DNA of 64,000 nucleotides from Phycicoccus sp. M110.8. GTDB taxonomy: Bacteria; Actinomycetota; Actinomycetes; Actinomycetales; Dermatophilaceae. Positions 25,261 through 32,917 of the stretch are shown here, piece after piece. The position numbers were made by a program, and so were the translations under genes. Location of the stretch: contig NZ_JAWDIC010000001.1 in the NCBI RefSeq assembly GCF_032464895.1, positions 1,860,001 to 1,924,000 on the forward strand. The letters run 5' to 3'. The notes below the pieces were generated by a model. That model was not told the DNA's origin, searched no databases, and worked only from the letters and a program-made list of their open reading frames with translations. Numbering within the stretch: the stretch's first letter is position 1; every line of letters starts with the position of its first letter.

Positions 25261-25345
25261 GGGGCCATCGTGGCAAACGCGAGAGGTCGCCGACCCGCCG
25301 CCGCGCGGTCAGCGCGGGGCACGTTCCCTCTGGCACGATCGGGCC

Positions 25346-25726
25346 ATGAACTTCCTGATCAAGATCGCGGTGAACGCCGTCGCCCTGTGGGTCGCCGCGT
25401 GGCTCGTGCCGGGCATCTCGTTCGGCGAGGGCAAGTTCGGGTCCAAGTTCGCGACCGTCCTGCTCGTCGCGCTGGTCTTCGGCCTCATCAACGCCGTCGT
25501 CAAGCCGATCGCCAAGTTCTTCAGCTTCCCGCTCATCGTGCTGACGCTCGGGCTGTTCACCTTCGTCGTGAACGCGTTCATGCTCCAGCTCACCGAGTGG
25601 GTGTCCGGGCCGCTGGGGCTGTCGTTCGTCATCGACCACTTCTGGTGGGACGCGATCCTGGGCGCCCTGGTCATCACCATCGTCTCGATGGTCCTCGGCT
25701 GGGTCCTCCCCGACGACGACGACTGA
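25346..25726 (+). CDS. Phage holin family 4 / YvlD-like membrane protein
   Basis: A 126-residue integral membrane protein with four predicted helices. It opens MNFLIKIAVNAVALWVAAWL and has the conserved FGLINAVVKPI and LTLGLFTFVVNAFML segments of the PF04020 group, also seen in Bacillus YvlD. Despite the family name these are chromosomal proteins with no shown lysis role; there are no phage genes nearby. The tail is acidic (DDDD). The ATG is preceded by CACGAT at 6 bases. Confidence 0.82.
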   Translation: MNFLIKIAVNAVALWVAAWLVPGISFGEGKFGSKFATVLLVALVFGLINAVVKPIAKFFSFPLIVLTLGLFTFVVNAFMLQLTEWVSGPLGLSFVIDHFWWDAILGALVITIVSMVLGWVLPDDDD

Positions 25727-25780
25727 CAGCCCGCACCACGCCACCCGTGCACCCACCCCCTGAGCCATTGCGCCGGAACT

Positions 25781-25877
25781 GGGTCACTGATGCGCCTGGT
25801 GCATCACTGCCGCGATGCGCGCGGGTTGTGCGGTGGGCGGCCTCGGGTCACTGATGCGCTGTGCGCATCAGTGACCC
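25781..25877. repeat. Palindromic element built on GGGTCACTGATGCGC
   Basis: GGGTCACTGATGCGC at 25845-25859 and its exact reverse complement at 25863-25877 make a perfect 15-bp stem with a TGT loop. An upstream copy at 25781 repeats the 15 bases and pairs more weakly with GGTGCATCAC at 25799-25808. Both arms lie in the 322-base gap between the holin-like gene and the HTH gene. No gene is seen in the gap. Confidence 0.8.
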
Positions 25878-25895
25878 AGCACTCGCGGAATGCTC

Positions 25896-25950
25896 TCGGC
25901 TCCAGGTCGGCTTCAGGTCGGCGCCCGGTCGGCTCCAGATCGGCTGCCGT
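25896..25950. repeat. Five tandem 11-bp repeats
   Basis: Units TCGGCTCCAGG, TCGGCTTCAGG, TCGGCGCCCGG, TCGGCTCCAGA and TCGGCTGCCGT follow without spacers. TCGGC is constant. The period (11 bp) is close to one helical turn, so a repeated protein-binding face is possible. It ends 98 bases before the HTH gene. Confidence 0.75.
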
Positions 25951-26048
25951 CCGCCCCGCGGCTTCGCCGCCCCTCGAGCGCTCCGCCCTGCACCGTCGCG
26001 GCTGCCGCCACCCGACCTGCTGTCGGTGCCTGCCGGCATCCTGACCAC

Positions 26049-26681
26049 ATGGGGGACTTCGACGCAGCGGCCTACCTTCCCCGTGCACGCCGTCTGGGTG
26101 ACCTGAGCCAGCGCGAGCTGGCGGCACGGCTGGGCGTGCACCAGTCCTCGGTCGCTCGGTGGGAGTCGGGTGTGGCAGCGATCCCCCTCGGCGCGCTCGT
26201 CGAGGCGCTGGCCGCTTCCGGGCTCCGCCTCGCTGTGGTGGATGGAGAGGGTCGGGAGGTCCCGCCGTTCGACCGCGACGTTGTCCGGGACAACGCCGGC
26301 AGGCGGTTCCCCGCCCACCTCGACGTCGCCCCGCCCTGGCCGGCGCCGCACAACCGCGGCAACGGACAGCGTTTCGACCGACCACCGCCGCGCGCCTGGT
26401 ACGCGTTGCGAGCGACCCGCGACGCGGACGACGAGCGAGGCCTTGGGGCCGCCGGTCCCGCCACCCCCGCCGGCCCCGCCGTCCGTGCGACCGACCACCC
26501 CACCAGGACCGAGCTGGCCGTGATCGCGGTCCGGCAGAGGCAACGACCTCGGCGCGCCCCGCTCGACGTCGCGCCGTGCTCCTGTGCCGAGGAGTGCCTG
26601 CTCCTGCCCGGCTGCTCGCCGGCGTGCGCCTGCCAGTGCGAACCCGCGCGCGGTGCCACGCCGCATACAGTGACGCCATGA
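26049..26681 (+). CDS. HTH (XRE) protein with Cys-rich C-terminus
   Basis: A 210-residue protein. Residues about 10-60 form a Cro/C1-type helix-turn-helix ([37 protein letters not shown]). The middle is proline- and arginine-rich and probably disordered. The end holds seven cysteines in the order CSCAEEC, five residues, CSPACACQC, which could bind zinc or an iron-sulfur cluster. I recognise the HTH but not the whole architecture. It overlaps the aminotransferase start in ATGA. The repeats just upstream could be its own operator region. Confidence 0.65.
   Translation: MGDFDAAAYLPRARRLGDLSQRELAARLGVHQSSVARWESGVAAIPLGALVEALAASGLRLAVVDGEGREVPPFDRDVVRDNAGRRFPAHLDVAPPWPAPHNRGNGQRFDRPPPRAWYALRATRDADDERGLGAAGPATPAGPAVRATDHPTRTELAVIAVRQRQRPRRAPLDVAPCSCAEECLLLPGCSPACACQCEPARGATPHTVTP
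26666..26671 (+). promoter_or_regulatory. -10 hexamer TACAGT of the aminotransferase
   Basis: TACAGT lies 6 bases before ATG 26678 inside the end of the HTH gene, so the aminotransferase may also have its own leaderless transcript. Confidence 0.45.
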
Positions 26682-27787
26682 CCTCCAGCTCCTCGGGCGC
26701 GAACGCCTCCGTCCGCCTGCGCGATGCCCTCGACCAGGTGCCCGCGTACGTCCCCGGCAAGCCGGCCGCCGCCCGCGAGGGCGTCACCGCGTACAAGATC
26801 TCGTCCAACGAGAACCCGTACCCGCCGCTGCCGTCGGTCCTCGAGGTCGTCCGCGACGCCGCCACGCACATCAACCGCTACCCCGACATGGCCGTCGGCG
26901 AGCTCTCCCAGGCCATCGCCGACCGGCTGGGCGTCCCGGTCGAGCACGTCGCCACGGGCACCGGCTCGGTCGGCGTCCTCGGCCAGGTCATCCAGGCGAC
27001 CTGCGACCCCGGCGACGAGGTCGTCTACGCGTGGCGCTCGTTCGAGGCGTACCCCATCGTCACCGCCCTCGCGGGCGCGAAGTCCGTCCAGGTCGGGCTC
27101 GACGACCACGCCCGCCACCGGCTCGACGCGATGCGCGCGGCGATCACCGACCGCACCAAGGTCGTCATCGTCTGCACCCCCAACAACCCCACCGGCACGA
27201 TGGTCACGCACACCGAGCTCGCGGCATTCGTCGACTCCGTGCCGGACAACGTCCTCGTGGTGATCGACGAGGCGTACGTCGAGTTCGTCACCGGCGAGGA
27301 CGCGCCCCGCAGCCTCGAGCTCTACCGCGACCACCCGAACGTCATGGTGCTTCGCACCTTCTCCAAGGCGTACGGCCTGGCCGGCCTGCGCGTCGGGTAT
27401 GCCGTGGCGCACGAGCCCGTCGCGGGCGCCCTGCGCAAGACGGCCGTCCCGTTCGGCGTGAACTCCCTCGCCCAGGCCGCTGCCGTCGCCTCGCTCGGCG
27501 CGTTCGACGAGCTCAAGGAGAGGGTCGACGCCCTCGTCGCCGAGCGCACCCGGGTCGTCGCGGCGCTGCGCGGCCAGGGCTGGTTCATCCCCGACACCGA
27601 GGCCAACTTCGTCTGGTTCGCCCTGGGCGACCGCTCGGCCGACTTCGCCCGGGCGGCCCAGGAGGCCGGGCTCACCGTGCGCCCGTACGGCAACGACGGC
27701 GTGCGCGCCACCATCGGCGAGACCGAGGCCAACGGCCTGCTGATCGAGGTCGCGGGGCAGTTCCTCAGCGACCACCCCGCCTCCTAG
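26678..27787 (+). CDS. hisC: Histidinol-phosphate / aromatic aminotransferase
   Basis: A 369-residue class I/II PLP aminotransferase. The N-terminal [10 protein letters not shown] and [14 protein letters not shown] segments, NRYPD, the [11 protein letters not shown] loop, and [16 protein letters not shown] with PLP-binding Lys230 are clear. It is closer to the actinobacterial Pat/HisC2 proteins, which transaminate phenylalanine/tyrosine precursors, than to the HisC of his operons, and no his genes are near. The role in aromatic amino-acid synthesis is therefore the likelier one. It starts within the last codons of the HTH gene. Confidence 0.88.
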   Translation: MTSSSSGANASVRLRDALDQVPAYVPGKPAAAREGVTAYKISSNENPYPPLPSVLEVVRDAATHINRYPDMAVGELSQAIADRLGVPVEHVATGTGSVGVLGQVIQATCDPGDEVVYAWRSFEAYPIVTALAGAKSVQVGLDDHARHRLDAMRAAITDRTKVVIVCTPNNPTGTMVTHTELAAFVDSVPDNVLVVIDEAYVEFVTGEDAPRSLELYRDHPNVMVLRTFSKAYGLAGLRVGYAVAHEPVAGALRKTAVPFGVNSLAQAAAVASLGAFDELKERVDALVAERTRVVAALRGQGWFIPDTEANFVWFALGDRSADFARAAQEAGLTVRPYGNDGVRATIGETEANGLLIEVAGQFLSDHPAS

Positions 27788-27790
27788 GGT
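27785..27790 (+). promoter_or_regulatory. -10 hexamer TAGGGT overlapping the aminotransferase stop
   Basis: The TAG stop at 27785-27787 forms the first half of TAGGGT, 7 bases before ATG 27798 of the next gene. This is the second stop-codon/-10 overlap in the window. Confidence 0.5.
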
Positions 27791-27797
27791 GGGGGCC

Positions 27798-28844
27798 ATG
27801 GTCGACACCTGGCTCCCCCCGTACCTCGCCTCCCCCGACCGCTACGGCCCCATGCCGTACCGCAAGGTCGGCCAGTCCGGCCTGCGGCTGCCCGCGGTCA
27901 GCCTCGGCCTGTGGCACAACTTCGGCGACGACAAGCCGTTCGAGACCCAGCGCGCCATCCTGCGCCGCGCGTTCGACATCGGCATCACGCACTTCGACCT
28001 GGCCAACAACTACGGGCCGCCGTACGGCGCCGCCGAGACCAACTTCGGCCGTCACCTGCGCGACGACTTCCGCCCGTACCGCGACGAGCTGGTCATCTCC
28101 TCCAAGGCGGGCTGGGACATGTGGCCCGGCCCCTACGGCGACGGCGGCTCGCGCAAGTACCTCGTCGCGAGCCTCGACCAGACGCTCAAGCGCACCGGCC
28201 TCGACTACGTCGACATCTTCTACAGCCACCGGCCTGACCCCGACACCCCGCTGGAGGAGACGATGGGGGCGCTCGCCTCGATCGTCCAGCAGGGCAAGGC
28301 GCTGTATGCCGGGATCTCCAGCTACGGCCCGGAGCTCACCGCCCAGGCGGCGGACCTCCTGCGCGACATGGGCGTGCCGCTGACGATCCACCAGCCCAGC
28401 TACTCGATGCTCAACCGCTGGGTCGAGGGCGGCCTGCTCGACACCCTCGGCGAGCGCGGGGTCGGCTGCATCGCCTTCAGCCCGCTCGCGCAGGGCATGC
28501 TGACGAACAAGTACCTCGGCGGCATCCCCGAGGGGTCGCGGGCCAGCCAGGGCAAGTCCCTGTGCCCGGACCTGCTCACCGACGAGGCGCTCGCCCACGT
28601 CCGCAAGCTCAACGACCTCGCCCAGGAGCGCGGCCAGTCGCTCGCCCAGATGGCGCTGTCGTGGGTGCTGCGCGACGAGCGGGTCACCTCGGTGCTCATC
28701 GGGGCCTCCAGCGTCGCCCAGCTCGAGGACTCCGCGGCGGCCGTGGCGAACCTGCGGTTCAGCGACGCCGAGCTCGAGGAGATCGACCGCGACGCCGTCG
28801 AGGCGGGCATCGACCTCTGGCGCACCCAGTCCCAGCTCAGCTGA
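27798..28844 (+). CDS. Aldo/keto reductase, YghZ/Gpr-like
   Basis: A 348-residue NADPH-dependent reductase close in layout to E. coli YghZ (L-glyceraldehyde-3-phosphate reductase) and potassium-channel beta subunits. It has MPYRKVGQSGLRLPAVSLGLWHNFG, the FDLANNYGPPYGAAE catalytic Asp/Tyr segment, the ISSKAGWDMWPGPYG Lys segment with the extra loop of this subgroup, and FYSHRPDPDTPLEETMGAL for the His. The C-terminal SVLIGASSVAQLEDS binds the cofactor. ATG 27798 is chosen because of its leaderless promoter. A run of extra TGA triplets and a small hairpin follow. Confidence 0.88.
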   Translation: MVDTWLPPYLASPDRYGPMPYRKVGQSGLRLPAVSLGLWHNFGDDKPFETQRAILRRAFDIGITHFDLANNYGPPYGAAETNFGRHLRDDFRPYRDELVISSKAGWDMWPGPYGDGGSRKYLVASLDQTLKRTGLDYVDIFYSHRPDPDTPLEETMGALASIVQQGKALYAGISSYGPELTAQAADLLRDMGVPLTIHQPSYSMLNRWVEGGLLDTLGERGVGCIAFSPLAQGMLTNKYLGGIPEGSRASQGKSLCPDLLTDEALAHVRKLNDLAQERGQSLAQMALSWVLRDERVTSVLIGASSVAQLEDSAAAVANLRFSDAELEEIDRDAVEAGIDLWRTQSQLS

Positions 28845-28890
28845 TCGGGGGCCTGGGCCTGACCCCGGTGGGCTGACCGGACTGGGCTGA
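28842..28890 (+). repeat. Repeated CTGA context after the reductase gene
   Basis: The stop TGA at 28842 is followed by further TGA triplets at 28860, 28874 and 28888, the last two in GGGCTGA contexts 14 bases apart. Together they cover all three frames. The pattern matches arrays at three other gene ends in the window. Confidence 0.55.
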
Positions 28891-28891
28891 A

Positions 28892-28912
28892 CGAGTCGGT
28901 CGGCCCGACTCG
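28892..28912. terminator. Short hairpin after the reductase gene
   Basis: CGAGTCGG (28892-28899) and CCGACTCG (28905-28912) form an 8-bp perfect stem with a five-base loop, 48 bases after the stop. There is no T-run. Confidence 0.5.
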
Positions 28913-29007
28913 GCGCGTCTACGTCATCGGCAGGTGTTTGGGCTGCGCCGCCGCGGGGCATGGTCGAAGGACGACCGTGGCCAGGCTCGACGGGGTGGGA
29001 GCGTGAT

Positions 29008-30465
29008 GTGACCTCGACGCAGGACGTGCAGATGCCGGGCCGGACGCCTGACCCGCGGGTGATCCGGCTCCCCTCCCTGCGCCGGCTGCTGCGCCCGGGC
29101 CCGACGCTCGTGCTCCTGGCCCTGCTCGTGGGGGCGGCCTCCGCACCCCCCGGCCGGGAAGCCGACGCGGCCGGTGCGCACGCGCGCACCCCGGGGGCCG
29201 ACGGGGGCACGTCCGCGCCCCAGGTCCCCGGCTGGCAGCAGGAGGCCGACCCGCGGACCCCCGTGGCGGTCGGCACGGGGGCGAGCGTGCCGGTCGGCCC
29301 GTCCCCTGTCGTGCTGCCCCTCTCCCCGGTCGTGCTGATGGAGCCGCCCGGCGCCCCGGGGTCAGCCGTCGGCGTCGGCTCGGACCTGTGGGCTGCCTAC
29401 CGCTCCGCGGCCGCCGCCGTCCCGGCGTCGTGCCACCTCGACCCCAGGCTGCTTGCAGCCATCGGACAGGTCGAGTCGGGCTCCCTGGCCGGCCGCACCC
29501 TCGACTCCCGCCACCGCGCCGTGCCGCCGGTCCTCGGGCCCGTGCTCGACGGCAACGGGTACGCGCGCATCCCCGACACCGACCACGGCCGGTGGGACGG
29601 CGACCCGGTCTGGGACCGCGCCGTCGGCCCCATGCAGTTCATCCCCTCCACCTGGGCGCGCTGGGGCGTCGACGCGAACGGTGACGGCGTGGCCGACCCG
29701 GAGGAGATCGAGGACGCCTCGCTCGCCGCGGCCGACTACCTGTGCGCCGGCGGGCGGGACCTGTCCTCCCCGGCCGACCTGCGTGCCGCGATCCTGTCCT
29801 ACAACCACTCGGCCGCCTACCTGGCCACCGTCCTGGCCCTCGTCCCGCGGATGACCCAGGGTGCGCTCGGCACCACGCTGGTCGGAAGCGGCCCGGCCGT
29901 GTCCGCTGCGCTCTTCGTGGGTCCGCCCTCGGTCCCGCCGACATCGGCTACCCCGGCATCCGCGTCGCCCACCGCGCGGCCGGCCGCCCCCTCCAGCCCG
30001 ACCACCAGCCCGACGCCCGCGACCGCCACCTCCACGACGGCCGCCACGCCGAGGACGGCCACCCGCACGTGGACCGGGAGCCCGACGACGGCTGCCACCT
30101 CCACGACCTCCGGTGCCTCCACGACCTCCGGCTCCCCGACGACGACCGGCAGCCCGACGACGACCGGCACCACCTCGTCATCGAGCACGACCAGCACCAC
30201 GTCGGTGCCGTCGAGCTCGACCTCGACCACGGCCACCCCGTCGTCCTCGACGACGACCGCCGCGTGCCCGTCCGGGTCGACGACCAGCTCGCCGACCTCG
30301 GGCACGACGAGCCCCACGTCCCCCTCCGGGACCGCCTCCCCGACGCCGACACCCTCCTGCACGGCGACGGCCACCCCCACGCGCACGCCGGTGCCGTCCA
30401 CCTCCTCGGCCACGGCGGCGGAGGCGACCCTGCTGGGACAGGCCGGCTCCTCGTCCACGGGCTGA
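29008..30465 (+). CDS. Secreted lytic transglycosylase with Ser/Thr-rich tail
   Basis: A 485-residue exported murein hydrolase. A basic N-terminus and hydrophobic helix (about residues 27-50) act as signal or anchor. Residues about 125-290 form an MltB/SLT-like domain with the catalytic Glu156 (AIGQVESGS), GPMQFIPSTWARWGVDANGDG and ASLAAADYLC. It cleaves the glycan strand to make 1,6-anhydro ends. The last 170 residues are almost pure Ser, Thr, Pro and Ala, a flexible and probably O-mannosylated wall-spanning region. GTG 29008 has GGTGGGAG upstream at suitable spacing. Tandem repeats begin at the stop. Confidence 0.82.
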   Translation: MTSTQDVQMPGRTPDPRVIRLPSLRRLLRPGPTLVLLALLVGAASAPPGREADAAGAHARTPGADGGTSAPQVPGWQQEADPRTPVAVGTGASVPVGPSPVVLPLSPVVLMEPPGAPGSAVGVGSDLWAAYRSAAAAVPASCHLDPRLLAAIGQVESGSLAGRTLDSRHRAVPPVLGPVLDGNGYARIPDTDHGRWDGDPVWDRAVGPMQFIPSTWARWGVDANGDGVADPEEIEDASLAAADYLCAGGRDLSSPADLRAAILSYNHSAAYLATVLALVPRMTQGALGTTLVGSGPAVSAALFVGPPSVPPTSATPASASPTARPAAPSSPTTSPTPATATSTTAATPRTATRTWTGSPTTAATSTTSGASTTSGSPTTTGSPTTTGTTSSSSTTSTTSVPSSSTSTTATPSSSTTTAACPSGSTTSSPTSGTTSPTSPSGTASPTPTPSCTATATPTRTPVPSTSSATAAEATLLGQAGSSSTG

Positions 30466-30532
30466 CCTGCGCGGGCTGACCTGCGCGGGCTGACCGTGCG
30501 GGCTGACCGTGCGGCTCGCCCGGCTGGGCTGA
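30459..30532 (+). repeat. Tandem GGGCTGACC repeats spanning the stop codon
   Basis: The stop region GGGCTGACCTGCGC is repeated: TGA triplets fall at 30463, 30477, 30491, 30504 and 30530, at steps of 14, 14, 13 and 26. They occupy all three frames. Sequence between units drifts only from CTGCGC to GTGC. Confidence 0.8.
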
Positions 30533-30726
30533 CCGCCCTCGCGGCGCGCCGCCGCTGCCCACGATCGGGGCCGGAGCGGGGTCACGTCCCGGATTCTGAG
30601 ATTCTCGGCTGCTGCGGATATCTTGGCCCGTGCAAGGGCCACATGTGAGCGCCGCCACAAGCAGTGCCACACCACCATGCCGCCAGACACCGGCGGGGAC
30701 CCCGCCAGGGTGAAGAAGGAGTGCCT

Positions 30727-31926
30727 GTGAGCGACAACGCTGTCGCCGACGCCACCAGCGTCGACCATGAGGGCGACGTGATCGCCGAGCTGACCGCACC
30801 CGTGCCCGAGGTGGGTGACGGCGGGCCCGAGATGGTCCAGCTGCTCACCCCCGAGGGGCAGCGCGTGGAGAACACCGAGTACGACGAGTACGTCAAGGAC
30901 CTCGGCGAGGAGGAGCTGCGGGGCTTCTACCGCGACCTGGTCCTCATCCGCCGGGTCGACGCCGAGGCCACCGCGCTCCAGCGCCAGGGCGAGCTGGGCA
31001 TCTGGGCCTCGCTGCTCGGCCAGGAGGCCGCCCAGGTCGGCTCCGGTCGCGCCCTGCGCCCGCAGGACTACGCCTTCCCGACCTACCGCGAGCACGGCGT
31101 CGCCTGGTGCCGCGGGGTCGACCCGCTCAACCTCCTCGGCCTCTTCCGCGGGGTCAACCACGGCGGCTGGGACCCCAACGAGAAGAACTTCCACCTCTAC
31201 ACGATCGTCATCGGCGCCCAGACGCTGCACGCGACCGGGTACGCCATGGGCATCCAGCGTGACGGCGCGGTCGGCACCGGCGACGAGGACCGCGACGCTG
31301 CCGTCATCGCCTACTTCGGCGACGGCGCGACCGCGCAGGGCGACGTCAACGAGTCGTTCGTCTACGCGGCGGTCAACAACGCTCCCGTGGTGTTCTTCTG
31401 CCAGAACAACCAGTGGGCCATCTCCGAGCCCAACGAGCGCCAGACCCGCATCCCGCTCTACCAGCGCGCGCGTGGCTTCGGCTTCCCCGGCGTCCGGGTC
31501 GACGGCAACGACGTCCTCGCCGTGTATGCCGTGACGAAGCAGGCGCTCAACGCCGCCCGCACCGGCCAGGGCCCCACCTTCATCGAGGCCTTCACCTACC
31601 GCATGGGTGCGCACACGACCTCGGACGACCCCACCAAGTACCGCGTCTCCGCCGAGGTCGAGGTGTGGAAGCACCGCGACCCGATCGAGCGGCTCAAGTC
31701 CTACCTCGTGCACGAGAAGAAGGCCGACCAGGCGTTCTTCGACGAGGTCGACCGCGAGGCCGACGAGCTCGCCGCCCACGTCCGCGAGGGCTGCCTGTCG
31801 ATGCCCGACCCGACCGGCGACTCGATGTTCGACCACATCTACGTCGAGCCGCACCCGGTCGTCGAGGCCGAGCGCAAGGAGTTCGCCGCCTACCACGCCG
31901 GCTTCGCCGAGGAGGGGGGTCACTGA
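30727..31926 (+). CDS. bkdA: Branched-chain 2-oxoacid dehydrogenase E1 alpha
   Basis: Thiamine-diphosphate-dependent subunit that decarboxylates branched-chain 2-oxoacids (from Val, Leu, Ile). The 399-residue protein has the E1-alpha core LIRRVDAEATALQRQGELG, the FPTYREHGVAW region, and the ThDP/Mg motif GDGATAQGDVNESF...CQNNQWAIS near residues 198-230. The AHTTSDDPTKYR phosphorylation-loop-like segment is also present. GTG 30727 stands five bases after AAGGAG. Its stop shares one base with the E1-beta start. A related pyruvate dehydrogenase cannot be excluded, but the E1-alpha/beta/E2 split is the Bkd type. Confidence 0.88.
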   Translation: MSDNAVADATSVDHEGDVIAELTAPVPEVGDGGPEMVQLLTPEGQRVENTEYDEYVKDLGEEELRGFYRDLVLIRRVDAEATALQRQGELGIWASLLGQEAAQVGSGRALRPQDYAFPTYREHGVAWCRGVDPLNLLGLFRGVNHGGWDPNEKNFHLYTIVIGAQTLHATGYAMGIQRDGAVGTGDEDRDAAVIAYFGDGATAQGDVNESFVYAAVNNAPVVFFCQNNQWAISEPNERQTRIPLYQRARGFGFPGVRVDGNDVLAVYAVTKQALNAARTGQGPTFIEAFTYRMGAHTTSDDPTKYRVSAEVEVWKHRDPIERLKSYLVHEKKADQAFFDEVDREADELAAHVREGCLSMPDPTGDSMFDHIYVEPHPVVEAERKEFAAYHAGFAEEGGH

Positions 31927-32900
31927 TGGGGACCATGACCATCGCCAAGGGCATCAACTCGGGCCTGCGCGCCGCCATGGAGCGGGACCCCAAGGTCGTC
32001 CTCATGGGTGAGGACATCGGCAAGCTCGGCGGCGTCTTCCGCGTCACCGAGGGCCTGCAGAAGGACTTCGGCGAGGACCGGGTCATCGACACCCCGCTCG
32101 CCGAGGCCGGCATCGTCGGCACGGCGATCGGCATGGCCCTGCGCGGCTACCGCCCCGTGGTGGAGATCCAGTTCGACGGCTTCGTCTACCCGGCGTTCGA
32201 CCACATCGTCAGCCAGGTCGCCAAGATGCGGGCCCGCTCGCTCGGCAAGGTCAAGCTGCCGATGGTCATCCGCATCCCCGTCGGCGGCGGCATCGGTGCC
32301 GTGGAGCACCACTCCGAGTCCAACGAGGCGTACTTCGCCCACACCGCCGGACTCAAGGTGGTTTGCTGCTCGAACGCCGAGGACGCCTACTGGATGATCC
32401 AGCAGGCGATCGAGACCGACGACCCGGTGCTGTTCTACGAGCCCAAGCGGCGGTACTGGGACAAGGGTGAGGTCGCCGAGGACGGCGCACCGCGCGAGCT
32501 GCTGCGCGCCAACGTCGTCCGCGAGGGCACCGACGCGACGCTCATCGCCTACGGCCCCATGGTCAAAACCTGCCTGCAGGCCGCCGAGGCCGCCGCCGCG
32601 GAGGGCAAGAACCTCGAGGTCATCGACCTGCGCTCGCTGTCGCCGCTGGACGTCCCCGCGCTGACCGAGTCGGTCCGCAAGACCGGCCGGGCCGTCGTCG
32701 TGCACGAGGCGTCGACCTTCCTCGGCATGGGCGCGGAGATCGCCGCGACCCTGCAGCAGGAGTGCTTCTACTCCCTCGAGGCCCCGGTGATGCGGGTCGG
32801 CGGCTACAACCTGCCGTACCCGCCCAGCAAGCTCGAGGAGGAGTTCCTCCCCGACCTCGACCGGGTGCTCGACGCCGTCGACCGCTCGCTGGCCTTCTGA
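31926..32900 (+). CDS. bkdB: Branched-chain 2-oxoacid dehydrogenase E1 beta
   Basis: Second half of the E1 heterotetramer, 324 residues, with the transketolase-type pyrimidine-binding domain and C-terminal domain. VVLMGEDIGKLGGVFRVTEG, DTPLAEAGIVGTAIGMAL, EIQFDGFVYPAFDHIVSQ and GGGIGAVEHHSESNEAYFAH are diagnostic, and RAVVVHEASTFLGMGAE closes the C-terminal domain. The start overlaps the E1-alpha stop (TGATG), implying equal synthesis. E2 follows 17 bases later. Confidence 0.92.
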   Translation: MGTMTIAKGINSGLRAAMERDPKVVLMGEDIGKLGGVFRVTEGLQKDFGEDRVIDTPLAEAGIVGTAIGMALRGYRPVVEIQFDGFVYPAFDHIVSQVAKMRARSLGKVKLPMVIRIPVGGGIGAVEHHSESNEAYFAHTAGLKVVCCSNAEDAYWMIQQAIETDDPVLFYEPKRRYWDKGEVAEDGAPRELLRANVVREGTDATLIAYGPMVKTCLQAAEAAAAEGKNLEVIDLRSLSPLDVPALTESVRKTGRAVVVHEASTFLGMGAEIAATLQQECFYSLEAPVMRVGGYNLPYPPSKLEEEFLPDLDRVLDAVDRSLAF

Positions 32901-32917
32901 GAGGGGCGCGCACACCC

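Noticed and set aside
25346-25726. Prophage remnant suggested by the holin-family name
   Set aside because: No integrase, capsid, endolysin or other phage gene is near, and PF04020 proteins are common chromosomal proteins.
25781-25950. CRISPR-like array
   Set aside because: Units are 11 and 15 bases with no unique 30-base spacers, and no cas genes occur in the window.
29817-30458. A minus-strand frame rich in Val-Glu-Val repeats
   Set aside because: It is the complement of the Ser/Thr/Pro-rich tail of the lytic transglycosylase, with no start signal or independent motif.
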